Origin: Bacteroidales bacterium
GTDB lineage: Bacteria > Bacteroidota > Bacteroidia > Bacteroidales > F082
DNA length: 64,000 bases
NCBI GenBank assembly: GCA_028704385.1
Contig: JAQVLA010000004.1
Coordinates: 124,001-188,000, forward strand
Direction of reading: 5' to 3'
Below the pieces are notes generated by a model. It was given only the letters and a program-made list of their open reading frames with translations, was not told the DNA's origin and searched no databases. Both the position numbers and the translations under genes were made by a program. This document shows, piece after piece, positions 20,713 to 28,363 of this stretch; within the stretch, counting starts at the first letter, position 1, and the number at the start of each line of letters is the position of its first letter.

Positions 20713-21900
20713 TTAATCAATAATTTCAGTTACCTGACCAGCACCAACCGTACGGCCACCTTCGCGGATCGCGAAACGCAAACCTTTGCTCATGGCGATC
20801 TCAGCGATCAGTTTCACTTCAATGGTGAGGTTGTCACCAGGCATTACCATTTCAACGCCTTCCGGAAGAACGATCTCACCGGTTACGTCGGTGGTTCTGA
20901 AGTAGAACTGTGGACGGTATTTGTTATGGAATGGGGTGTGACGACCGCCTTCTTCTTTTTTCAGGATATATACCTCAGCTTTGAAGTGAGCGTGTGGTTT
21001 TACTGAACCAGGAGCAGCGATTACCATACCACGACGGATTTCGTCTTTGTCAATACCACGGAGCAATAAACCTGCATTATCACCAGCTTCACCACGGTCG
21101 AGGATTTTACGGAACATCTCAACACCTGTCACAACAGATTTGAGTTTTTCGGCACCCATACCAATGATGTCTACCTGATCACCAGTGTTAATGACACCTG
21201 TTTCGATTCTTCCTGTAGCAACAGTTCCACGGCCAGTGATTGAGAAAACGTCCTCAATTGGCATCAGGAAAGGTTTGTCCTGATCACGTTCTGGAAGCGG
21301 AATCCACTCGTCGCAGGCATCCATGAGTTCATAGATTTTATCAACCCATTTTTGTTCTTTGTTAAGACCACCAAGAGCAGATCCCTGAATAACAGGAGTG
21401 TTGTCACCATCGAATTTGTAGAAAGTCAACAGATCTCTGATTTCCATTTCTACGAGTTCGAGCAACTCTTCGTCGTCAACGAGGTCAACTTTGTTCATGA
21501 AAACTACCAAACGAGGTACACCAACCTGACGGGCGAGCAGAATGTGTTCACGGGTTTGAGGCATAGGACCATCAGTGGCAGCAACAACGATAATTGCACC
21601 GTCCATCTGGGCAGCACCTGTTACCATGTTCTTTACGTAGTCAGCGTGACCAGGGCAGTCAACGTGTGCATAGTGACGTTTTTCTGTTTGGTATTCTACG
21701 TGAGCCGTATTGATAGTGATACCCCTTTCTTTTTCTTCAGGGGCAGCATCGATGGAGTCAAAAGATTTATATTCAGATAAACCTTTATCAGCCAAACAGA
21801 GCGTAATAGCAGCTGTGAGCGTAGTTTTACCGTGGTCAACGTGACCAATAGTTCCAATGTTAACGTGTGGCTTGGACCTTTCAAATTTTTCTTTAGCCAT
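20713..21900 (-). CDS. tuf: Elongation factor Tu
   Basis: 395 residues. G1 is GHVDHGKT, G3 is DCPGHADY, and G4 is NKVD; domains 2 and 3 are intact to [10 protein letters not shown]. It delivers aminoacyl-tRNA to the ribosome. It is flanked by a four-tRNA cluster upstream and tRNA-Trp downstream, an arrangement like the E. coli thrU-tyrU-glyT-thrT-tufB unit. No Shine-Dalgarno sequence precedes the ATG. Confidence 0.99.
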   Translation of the reverse strand: MAKEKFERSKPHVNIGTIGHVDHGKTTLTAAITLCLADKGLSEYKSFDSIDAAPEEKERGITINTAHVEYQTEKRHYAHVDCPGHADYVKNMVTGAAQMDGAIIVVAATDGPMPQTREHILLARQVGVPRLVVFMNKVDLVDDEELLELVEMEIRDLLTFYKFDGDNTPVIQGSALGGLNKEQKWVDKIYELMDACDEWIPLPERDQDKPFLMPIEDVFSITGRGTVATGRIETGVINTGDQVDIIGMGAEKLKSVVTGVEMFRKILDRGEAGDNAGLLLRGIDKDEIRRGMVIAAPGSVKPHAHFKAEVYILKKEEGGRHTPFHNKYRPQFYFRTTDVTGEIVLPEGVEMVMPGDNLTIEVKLIAEIAMSKGLRFAIREGGRTVGAGQVTEIID

Positions 21901-21944
21901 ATCTACTTTGTTTTATTTAAGGTGTTTTGAATGAAATTTACTCG

Positions 21945-22016
21945 AGCCAATGATGAGATTTGAACTCATGACCCCTTCCTTACCAAGGAAGTGCTCTACC
22001 CCTGAGCTACATCGGC
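21945..22016 (-). tRNA. tRNA-Thr (anticodon GGT)
   Basis: Minus-strand cloverleaf with acceptor GCCGATG/CATTGGC (one G-T pair), anticodon stem CTTCC/GGAAG and loop TTGGTAA. It is the last tRNA before tuf. CCA is not encoded. Confidence 0.95.
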
Positions 22017-22021
22017 TATTG

Positions 22022-22094
22022 AGCGGGAAACCGGGCTCGAACCGGCCACCTACAGCTTGGAAGGCTGTCGCTCTACCAAATGAGCTATTCCCGC
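22022..22094 (-). tRNA. tRNA-Gly (anticodon TCC)
   Basis: Acceptor GCGGGAA/TTCCCGC is perfect and the anticodon loop is CTTCCAA. Only 5 bases separate it from tRNA-Thr(GGT), so both come from one precursor. Confidence 0.96.
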
Positions 22095-22103
22095 TTAAAG
22101 CAG

Positions 22104-22185
22104 TGGGGGAGGAAGGATTCGAACCTCCGAAGGCTGCGCCAACAGATTTACAGTCTGCCCCATTTGACCGCTCTGGTACTCCCCC
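22104..22185 (-). tRNA. tRNA-Tyr (anticodon GTA)
   Basis: A class II tRNA of 82 nt with a long variable arm. Acceptor GGGGGAG/CTCCCCC, anticodon loop CTGTAAA and discriminator A are all as expected. Confidence 0.96.
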
Positions 22186-22211
22186 ATGGATTTTTTCATG
22201 AAACTTACATG

Positions 22212-22285
22212 AGCCGGTGGAGGGATTCGAACCCCCGACCAGCTGATTACAAATCAGCTGCTCTGGCCAACTGAGCTACACCGGC
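22212..22285 (-). tRNA. tRNA-Thr (anticodon TGT)
   Basis: Acceptor GCCGGTG/CACCGGC is perfect and the anticodon loop is TTTGTAA. It is the first gene after the operon promoter. Confidence 0.96.
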
Positions 22286-22337
22286 TTGTGTAAAAAGAAC
22301 GTTTTATAGCACCTTTTCAGGGTTCCAAAAAGGTCTG

Positions 22338-22345
22338 CAAAAATA
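22338..22345 (-). promoter_or_regulatory. -7 element of the tRNA-tuf-rpo operon
   Basis: TATTTTTG on the minus strand, about 53 bases before tRNA-Thr(TGT), with a TTGG about 20 bases further upstream as a possible -33 box. It is the only strong promoter seen ahead of the 13-kb block. Confidence 0.6.
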
Positions 22346-22453
22346 GAGAGTTTAATTTTATCCACCAAGAAAATTATTGAAAAAGTATAATAAAATTATA
22401 TTTATACAGCTGTATATGTTGAAAATCAATGATATAAGTATTATAGAAAATGA

Positions 22454-22539
22454 AAATCGCTTATCTGATGTTGGGAGTTTAACACGCAAAATTTACTTAA
22501 AAGATGCGGTTATCTCCCTGATATTCAGGTAAGCGATTT
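22454..22539. repeat. Spaced inverted repeat downstream of hpf
   Basis: AAATCGCTTATCTGA (22454-22468) and TCAGGTAAGCGATTT (22525-22539) are complementary with one mismatch and enclose 56 bases. Inside its right arm region a smaller perfect hairpin CCTGATATTCAGG lies at 22517-22529. It is downstream of the hpf stop and could be a processing site or inefficient terminator. Confidence 0.5.
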
Positions 22540-22559
22540 CTTACGATTCAAATTTGGTA

Positions 22560-22856
22560 TTATTTGCTATATTTTCCTTTGTGCTTCTCTAATTGCTTTT
22601 TTAATGCATCAATAGCTGCATCGGCTGCTTCTTCGAATGATTTACTTTGCTTACTGGCAAAGAGATCATTGCCTTTTAACAAAATCCTGATCTCAGTAAT
22701 CTTGTTGTCCGGAACATCAGTGTTGTCAAGTTTTAAAGTTACTTCAGAGCCAATCACTTCGTTGTGTTTGTTCGAGAGCTTCTCGATCTTGTTGGTAATA
22801 AAGCTCTCAAGCTTCTGATCTGCTTTGAAATGTACGGCATTAATGTTTACTTTCAT
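22560..22856 (-). CDS. hpf: Ribosome hibernation-promoting factor, short form
   Basis: 98 residues, the length of short HPF/RaiA. Segments VHFKADQKLESFITNKIEKL and SFEEAADAAIDALKKQLEKHK are diagnostic. It binds the 30S decoding region and, with RMF or by itself, inactivates ribosomes in stationary phase. It has a consensus Shine-Dalgarno AAGGAGGT 6 bases before its ATG, rare in this phylum, and lies 27 bp after the recombinase gene, so the two are probably cotranscribed. Confidence 0.95.
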   Translation of the reverse strand: MKVNINAVHFKADQKLESFITNKIEKLSNKHNEVIGSEVTLKLDNTDVPDNKITEIRILLKGNDLFASKQSKSFEEAADAAIDALKKQLEKHKGKYSK

Positions 22857-22883
22857 GATATACCTCCTTATAATATTAGTTAG

Positions 22884-23759
22884 TTAACCCAAAGGATGGG
22901 CCTGTTGGTGAATTTTCTTTAAATGATCTATGGTATTGTGTGTATATATTTGAGTGGCTTCCAGCGAGCTGTGGCCAAGCAATTCTTTTATTGCAATTAA
23001 ATCGGCTCCATTGTTTAACAGATGAGTAGCAAAAGTATGTCGTAGGGTATGTGGACTGATTTTTAGTTTTCCGGAAATGAATTGTACACGGTTTTCAACG
23101 GCTCGATTGATTAGCTGTGGATAACATACCCCTGCTTTGTTACTTACAATAAAACTTTCGAATGAGGGTTGGTCATAAAATGAATTACGTTGCTCCAGGT
23201 AGTATTTCATCAAATCTGACAGTTTATTTGTAAACGGGATCAATCGCTCTTTATTTCTTTTGCCATGCACTTTGATTAGCGAAGCTTTAAAATCGATTGA
23301 CTGATCTTTGAGCAGACAGATCTCGGCGCGTCGCATACCGGTTTGATAAAGTATCTCGAAAATTAAATAATCTCTTAATTCCTGAAAATCTGCCGGAATT
23401 TCTGTTTGAAGTGATTTGAGTAAATTTTCAGGAATAAAATCGGGTACCTTTTTTGAAGTTTTAAGTGATTTTATTGTTGAAGCCGGGTTTTTTGCAATAA
23501 GTTGTTTTTGATGTAAAAAGCGATAATAAGCTCTTATTGCAGAGATTTTCCGGTTGACTGAGCGAGGCGAAAGCTTGCTTTTGCTTAAGTGTACAGTGTA
23601 TGAACGGATGATTGCCCTGTTGATTTCTCCAATGTCACCTTCCCGGGACAACTCATTAATGTAGGATTCAAAATTCTTTAAGTCAGTAGCATAGCTTTTG
23701 ATGGTCAGAGGTGAGGCTCTTTTTTCGGTCTCCAGATAACGTAAAAAATCCTGAATCAT
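22884..23759 (-). CDS. xerC: Tyrosine recombinase, XerC/XerD type
   Basis: 291 residues from ATG 23759 (a TTG two codons earlier is rejected). The N-terminal SAM-like core-binding domain covers residues 1-90. The catalytic domain has Arg143 (TGMRRAE), Lys167 (HGKRNKER), His237 and Arg240 (HTLRHTFA), His263 (LGHSSL) and the nucleophile Tyr272 (IYTHN), a complete set. It is expected to resolve chromosome dimers at dif with its XerC/D partner; which of the two it is cannot be told. The position between rpsU and hpf is a conserved Bacteroidota arrangement, which argues for housekeeping rather than a mobile integrase. Confidence 0.92.
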   Translation of the reverse strand: MIQDFLRYLETEKRASPLTIKSYATDLKNFESYINELSREGDIGEINRAIIRSYTVHLSKSKLSPRSVNRKISAIRAYYRFLHQKQLIAKNPASTIKSLKTSKKVPDFIPENLLKSLQTEIPADFQELRDYLIFEILYQTGMRRAEICLLKDQSIDFKASLIKVHGKRNKERLIPFTNKLSDLMKYYLEQRNSFYDQPSFESFIVSNKAGVCYPQLINRAVENRVQFISGKLKISPHTLRHTFATHLLNNGADLIAIKELLGHSSLEATQIYTHNTIDHLKKIHQQAHPLG

Positions 23760-23770
23760 ATGCAATAAAA

Positions 23771-23816
23771 AAACTTTGATGTAAATATAGTAAACATATT
23801 TAAAACATCAAAGTTT
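23771..23816 (-). terminator. rpsU terminator whose loop carries the xer promoter
   Basis: Read on the minus strand, AAACTTTGATGT and ACATCAAAGTTT pair perfectly (12 bp) and are followed by seven Ts. The 22-nt loop holds TATATTTA, a near match to the -7 element, at 23782-23789. Confidence 0.75.
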
Positions 23817-23841
23817 TTTTGATTCTTGAAAAAAAAGCGAA

Positions 23842-24036
23842 CTAATTTTCTTCTTGCTGACGGAGCTGCTGAATATAAATAGCTTTGAGCTTCTTTTCAC
23901 GATTTACCACGGATGGTTTGGTGAACTTCTGTCGGTTTCGTAATTCTTTTACTACGCCGGTTTTCTCAAATTTGCGCTTGTATTTTTTCAGCGCCCGGTC
24001 GATGCTTTCGCCTTCTTTTACAGGAATAATGATCAT
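23842..24036 (-). CDS. rpsU: Ribosomal protein bS21
   Basis: 64 residues with IDRALKKYKRKFEKTGVVKELRNR, the S21 signature. It binds the 3' end of 16S rRNA near the anti-Shine-Dalgarno; in Bacteroidia bS21 helps to hide that sequence. Only a purine stretch AAAGAAAGAGAG, about 10 bases upstream, precedes the ATG here, so no strong SD is visible. It is monocistronic with its own terminator. Confidence 0.96.
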   Translation of the reverse strand: MIIIPVKEGESIDRALKKYKRKFEKTGVVKELRNRQKFTKPSVVNREKKLKAIYIQQLRQQEEN

Positions 24037-24086
24037 GTTAAATACACTCTCTTTCTTTAAGGTTAATTAAATGATAATTCGGGGCG

Positions 24087-24094
24087 CAAAAATA
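24087..24094 (-). promoter_or_regulatory. -7 element TATTTTTG for rpsU
   Basis: Perfect minus-strand match about 50 bases before the rpsU ATG, implying a leader of about 45 nt. Confidence 0.6.
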
Positions 24095-24140
24095 GTGTTT
24101 TTCAATTTAATACAAAATATTATCCGAACTTTTTTAATTG

Positions 24141-26357
24141 TCACTCATTAGGCTTAAGGTTTCCGATGAGGAAATTTGTTATTTTGTCAAAAACATGTTT
24201 TCGGGTATTCCCGCCGTAAATCCCATGGTTTTTATTGGGATAGATCATCAGGTCAAACTGTTTGTCGGCTCTCACCAGTGCTTCAATGAGCTCCATCGTG
24301 TTTTGATAGTGCACGTTATCATCGGCACTGCCATGAATCAGCAGGTAGTTTCCTTTTAGTTTATCCACATGATTGATAGGGGAATTATTGTCGTAGCCTT
24401 TAGGATTTTCCTGTGGTTTTTGCATATAGCGCTCGGTGTAGATATTGTCATAATAACGCCAGCTTGTAACCGGGGCAACGGCAACAGCAGTATTAAAATA
24501 GTCGGCCCCCAGAGTGATGGCGGATGTAGCCATAAAACCACCATAACTCCAGCCATAAATCCCAATGCGGTCGCCATCAATATAGGGTAAACTGCTCAGA
24601 TATTTTGCGGTAGAAATCATGTCTTCAGTTTCGTATTTTCCTAATTCTTTGTAAGTCATCTTTTTAAAAGTTTCACCTCGTGCTCCGGTACCTCTGTTGT
24701 CAACAGAAACCACGACAAAACCTTTTTGCGACAGCAACTGATGCCAGAAATAGTCGTTCCAGCCCCACGAATTTCTCACAGTTTGGATACCCGGACCTCC
24801 ATATACAAACAGCAGAACCGGATATTGCTTGTTGGGATCGAAATTGGCAGGCAGGATTTGCCACCCATTCAGGTGGGTGGTTTTGCCATCGGGTAGAACT
24901 ACATCCGGATGTTCAAAACTGAAGAAGGTTTTCGGACTGAAATTATAGGTTGCCAGCCGCGACTTCAACTCCTGGTTGTCTTCGAGTGTTCTGATCAGCT
25001 TACCTTTGTTGTTTCGCAAACTAAATACGGGTGGTTCATTAGCCGTGCTGAAAGTATGAATAAAATAGCTGAAATCTTTGCTAAAACTGGCATCGCTGCT
25101 GCCTTCCGAATCAATAATCAATTGTGTTTTTCCTTTAAGGTTTACGGCTGCAATCTGGCGATCCATAGGCGAACTGACTGCCTGCTGAAAATAGATCGTC
25201 TGATTTTTGGAATCGAATCCATACACTGCAGTAATATCATGCGGCCCTGAAGTGAGCTGCCTGATCAGTTTGCCATCCATACCATATAAATACAGGTGAT
25301 TAAAGCCGTCCTTTTCGCTGCTGATCACAAAATGTTTACCATCGGGCAGAAAATTCAAATTATTCTCAATGTCGATATACCACTGATTTTCTTCCTCGTA
25401 AAGCGTGCTGATACTTCCCGATTGTGTATTGGCCAGCAGGATTTCAAGCTTGTTTTGTAAACGATTTAACCTATAAATCGCCAGTTTATCAGGGCTGGTT
25501 GACCATTTGATGCGTGGAAAATACAGGTCAGTTTCGCTTCCGGTGTCAATTTTTTGAAGCTTGCCCGTTTCGGTCGATACCGTATGAATCGTTACGATGC
25601 TGTTATCTTCTCCGGCTTTTGGATATTTATAGGTGTACCATTCAGGATACAAACCGGTGAAAAGTTCCATCTGATAGAGTTTTACATGACTTTCGTCGAA
25701 ACGATAAAAGGCAATGGTCTTGCTGTCGGGCGACCAGAAAAACGCTTTCGTAAAACTAAATTCTTCTTCATAAACCCAATCTGTTGTACCGTTGATTATC
25801 GCGTTGAATTCGCCATCTGTGGTCAGCTGTTTTTCTTCCCGGCTTTCAAGCGATACCACAAAGAGGTTGTTATCGCGCACAAAGGCAATTTGTTTGCTGT
25901 CGGGCGAAAACTCGGCCAGCTGTTGTTTCCCATTGGTCGAAAGCGGATACAAACGGCCGGATTCCAATTCATAAATATAATAATTCGATTTTGTTGAATG
26001 GCGGTAAATCGACTCTGTTTCGGCCGGGATTAAAATCATGCTTTCGTCCGGACTCATCTCATAGCTTCCAAAAGGAAGTGGTGAGTTGGTACCGTCTGGT
26101 ATAAGTTTCTTGGTGTTCAGCAAGGTTTGAACTTTCTCACCATTTTTATAATCATACACATTTAACATACTATCTTCAAGCATGGCATAGGTGGCACCAT
26201 CATTCATCGGATTGAGGCCACGAACCATTTTAGGATAGAATTTACCCGATGACCAGATGTCGGTCATGGTAATGGTTTTGCTATTTTCCTGGGCGATTAA
26301 CAGACAGGTAAAGCCAATTAACAGGGCTGTAAGCAAAAGGGATTTAAAAGTATTCAT
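24141..26357 (-). CDS. S9 family prolyl dipeptidase, DPP-IV type
   Basis: 738 residues from ATG 26357; the longer reading frame upstream has no coding character. A signal peptide ends near residue 23 (LLIAQ). The DPP-IV beta-propeller covers about residues 60-510 and contains TDWVYEEEF, the double-Glu element that holds the free N-terminus of substrates. The alpha/beta hydrolase domain has Ser604 (GWSYGG), Asp679 (SADDNVH) and His711 (NKNHGIYGG). It should remove X-Pro or X-Ala dipeptides from peptides in the periplasm. The gene stands alone, with no clear -7 element found. Confidence 0.93.
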   Translation of the reverse strand: MNTFKSLLLTALLIGFTCLLIAQENSKTITMTDIWSSGKFYPKMVRGLNPMNDGATYAMLEDSMLNVYDYKNGEKVQTLLNTKKLIPDGTNSPLPFGSYEMSPDESMILIPAETESIYRHSTKSNYYIYELESGRLYPLSTNGKQQLAEFSPDSKQIAFVRDNNLFVVSLESREEKQLTTDGEFNAIINGTTDWVYEEEFSFTKAFFWSPDSKTIAFYRFDESHVKLYQMELFTGLYPEWYTYKYPKAGEDNSIVTIHTVSTETGKLQKIDTGSETDLYFPRIKWSTSPDKLAIYRLNRLQNKLEILLANTQSGSISTLYEEENQWYIDIENNLNFLPDGKHFVISSEKDGFNHLYLYGMDGKLIRQLTSGPHDITAVYGFDSKNQTIYFQQAVSSPMDRQIAAVNLKGKTQLIIDSEGSSDASFSKDFSYFIHTFSTANEPPVFSLRNNKGKLIRTLEDNQELKSRLATYNFSPKTFFSFEHPDVVLPDGKTTHLNGWQILPANFDPNKQYPVLLFVYGGPGIQTVRNSWGWNDYFWHQLLSQKGFVVVSVDNRGTGARGETFKKMTYKELGKYETEDMISTAKYLSSLPYIDGDRIGIYGWSYGGFMATSAITLGADYFNTAVAVAPVTSWRYYDNIYTERYMQKPQENPKGYDNNSPINHVDKLKGNYLLIHGSADDNVHYQNTMELIEALVRADKQFDLMIYPNKNHGIYGGNTRKHVFDKITNFLIGNLKPNE

Positions 26358-26503
26358 AAAACAGGATTTGGAATTTAAAACACACCAATCTTTATTGGAA
26401 GCGAATTTATAAAAGATTTGAATAAGCTGTATGTCTGTATCTGAAATTGAAGTTTCGAAACAGTTATCGGTCAAAACTTCTTGGTGGCAAATAGAAAACA
26501 TCT

Positions 26504-26511
26504 TATTTTTG
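26504..26511 (+). promoter_or_regulatory. -7 element for tRNA-Val
   Basis: TATTTTTG ends 9 bases before the mature tRNA, with a TTG about 20 bases further upstream as a possible -33 box. Confidence 0.6.
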
Positions 26512-26520
26512 CCAAAATTT

Positions 26521-26595
26521 GGGACGTTAGCTCAGTTGGTTTAGAGCGCTTGCTTGACAGGCAAGAGGTCACTGGTTCGATTCCAGTACGCCCCA
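26521..26595 (+). tRNA. tRNA-Val (anticodon GAC)
   Basis: Cloverleaf with T8-A9, anticodon stem CTTGC/GCAAG, loop TTGACAG, T-loop TTCGATT and discriminator A. The acceptor GGGACGT/ACGCCCC has an A4-C69 mismatch. CCA is not encoded. It is a single-gene unit with its own promoter and terminator. Confidence 0.95.
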
Positions 26596-26606
26596 CGTTG
26601 AAAAAG

Positions 26607-26643
26607 AAAGAGTTACCTTTATTGTTTTGGTAACTCTTTTTTG
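26607..26643 (+). terminator. Terminator after tRNA-Val
   Basis: AAAGAGTTACC and GGTAACTCTTT form an 11-bp stem with an 11-nt loop, followed by a T-run. Confidence 0.88.
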
Positions 26644-26747
26644 TTTTGAAGCACAGTAGCAGACAACATTTACCTGAATATTTGAGGTAGTGGTATAATC
26701 TTCCCAATTCATTTTTCCATCGAACACCGTGATTTACCTTTAACATT

Positions 26748-26768
26748 TATTTAGAAACATTCTAAATA
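26748..26768. promoter_or_regulatory. 9+3+9 palindrome in the transporter promoter (operator candidate)
   Basis: TATTTAGAA and TTCTAAATA are perfectly complementary around a 3-bp centre. It ends 8 bases before the -7 element at 26777, where a bound regulator would block RNA polymerase. Confidence 0.5.
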
Positions 26769-26776
26769 GAATTTTC

Positions 26777-26784
26777 TATGTTTG
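26777..26784 (+). promoter_or_regulatory. -7 element TATGTTTG for the AbgT-family gene
   Basis: Perfect TAnnTTTG, 35 bases before ATG 26820. Confidence 0.6.
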
Positions 26785-26819
26785 CGCCTTATTCCTGAAA
26801 CAGCACAAAATTTATTTTG

Positions 26820-28352
26820 ATGACAACTAAAAAAGAAAAACCTAAAGGTTTGATTGGTAAGTTTTTGCATATAATTGAAAAAGTGGGGAACGCACTTCCG
26901 CATCCGGCAACGCTTTTTGCCATATTTGCCGGATTAGCCCTGGTGCTTTCGTGGGTGGCCAGTCAGTTCGATCTTGAAGTGATCCATCCGGGAACCGGTG
27001 AACTGATTCATCCTGTTAATCTGCTCTCGGTGCATGGGCTCCATAAAATCATCACCGAAATGGTGACCAATTTCACGAGTTTTGCGCCTCTTGGAGTGGT
27101 GCTTGTTGCCATGCTGGGTATTGGAATAGCGGAAGGTTCGGGGCTTATTGGCACTGCGCTGCGCCTGATGGTGCTCTCCTCTCCACGCCGGATTCTGACC
27201 TTTGTGGTTGTATTTGCCGGAATATTATCCAATACAGCCAGTGAAGTAGGTTATGTGTTGTTGGTTCCGTTAAGTGCCATCATTTTTCTGGCTGTGGGGC
27301 GACATCCCATTGCCGGGATGGCGGCAGCTTTTGCCGGAGTATCGGGTGGTTATAGTGCCAATTTGTTACTTGGAACGATCGACCCCTTACTGGCCGGACT
27401 TTCACAGGAGGCTGCGCAAATTATCGACACAGCTTATGTGGTAAATCCGGCAGCTAACTATTATTTTATGTTTGCTTCCACCTTTGTCATAGCCATTGCA
27501 GGCACCTGGGTTACCGAACGAATTGTGGAGCCACGTCTGGGTAAATATGGCGGTTCTGAAACAGAGGAGATCAAACGCCTGAGCAAGGAAGAGAAAAAAG
27601 GTTTGCGTTATGCTGTTTATACAGCTATCGTATTGGTTGGCGTCATGTTGTGGGGTACTGTGCCGGCCAATGGCTTTTTGCGTGATGCCGAAACTGGCAG
27701 TCTGTTGCATTCCCCTTTTATGGATGGAATCGTGGCAATTTTATTTATCACAGCTGCCCTGATGGGAATTGCTTATGGAATTGGTGCCGGCACAATCAGG
27801 AGCGACAGCGATGTAATGAAAGGTATGGGGAAATCGATGGAGGCATTGGGTGTTTATATCGTATTGGTATTTTTTGCTGCACAATTCGTGGCATACTTCA
27901 AATGGACCAATCTGGGATTGATCTTTGCCATCGAAGGAGCCAGCGCACTACAGGCATCGGGTTTGGGCAGCATTCCGCTAATGATTGGGTTTATCATCAT
28001 CACGGCTATGATCAATATGGTAATGGGAAGTGCTTCGGCCAAATGGACGATCATGGCACCTGTTTTCATTCCCATGTTTATGTTGCTCGGATACAGCCCC
28101 GAACTTACGCAGGTGGTTTATCGAATCGGCGATTCAGTTACCAATATCATCTCGCCCATGATGTCGTACTTTGCTTTGATAGTGGCTTTTATGCAGAAGT
28201 ACGATAAAAAAGCCGGCATTGGAACGATTATTTCCACCATGTTGCCTTATACCATGATTTTCTTCATTGTATGGACCATCATGTTGGTGGTCTGGATGAT
28301 TTTTGGTTTGCCTATCGGACCGGATGCACCGCTTTCTTACGATATGAATTAA
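26820..28352 (+). CDS. AbgT-family transporter
   Basis: 510 residues from ATG 26820; a TTG one codon earlier is rejected. About 11-12 membrane segments and two hairpin regions fit the AbgT fold. Family-like segments are [13 protein letters not shown] near residue 30, [15 protein letters not shown] near 138, [21 protein letters not shown] near 178, and [21 protein letters not shown] near 405. AbgT proteins import p-aminobenzoyl-glutamate or export sulfonamides in characterised members; which applies here is unknown. The gene converges on a secreted C69 dipeptidase, 11 bp away, and a role in peptide or glutamyl-conjugate use is plausible. A palindrome overlaps the promoter region. Confidence 0.92.
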   Translation: MTTKKEKPKGLIGKFLHIIEKVGNALPHPATLFAIFAGLALVLSWVASQFDLEVIHPGTGELIHPVNLLSVHGLHKIITEMVTNFTSFAPLGVVLVAMLGIGIAEGSGLIGTALRLMVLSSPRRILTFVVVFAGILSNTASEVGYVLLVPLSAIIFLAVGRHPIAGMAAAFAGVSGGYSANLLLGTIDPLLAGLSQEAAQIIDTAYVVNPAANYYFMFASTFVIAIAGTWVTERIVEPRLGKYGGSETEEIKRLSKEEKKGLRYAVYTAIVLVGVMLWGTVPANGFLRDAETGSLLHSPFMDGIVAILFITAALMGIAYGIGAGTIRSDSDVMKGMGKSMEALGVYIVLVFFAAQFVAYFKWTNLGLIFAIEGASALQASGLGSIPLMIGFIIITAMINMVMGSASAKWTIMAPVFIPMFMLLGYSPELTQVVYRIGDSVTNIISPMMSYFALIVAFMQKYDKKAGIGTIISTMLPYTMIFFIVWTIMLVVWMIFGLPIGPDAPLSYDMN

Positions 28353-28363
28353 TTGAAACTGGC

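Noticed and set aside
21950-22274. Two overlapping plus-strand ORFs across the tRNA cluster
   Set aside because: They are antisense to tRNAs; apparent coding is due to tRNA sequence such as the T-arm complement.
22884-23759. The tyrosine recombinase as a sign of an integrated element beside the tRNA cluster
   Set aside because: It sits in the conserved rpsU-xer-hpf order, the tRNAs are intact, and no attachment-site duplicates or cargo genes were found.
26358-26501. N-terminal extension of the DPP-IV-like protein by 48 residues
   Set aside because: The extension has no coding character and a proper signal peptide begins at ATG 26357.
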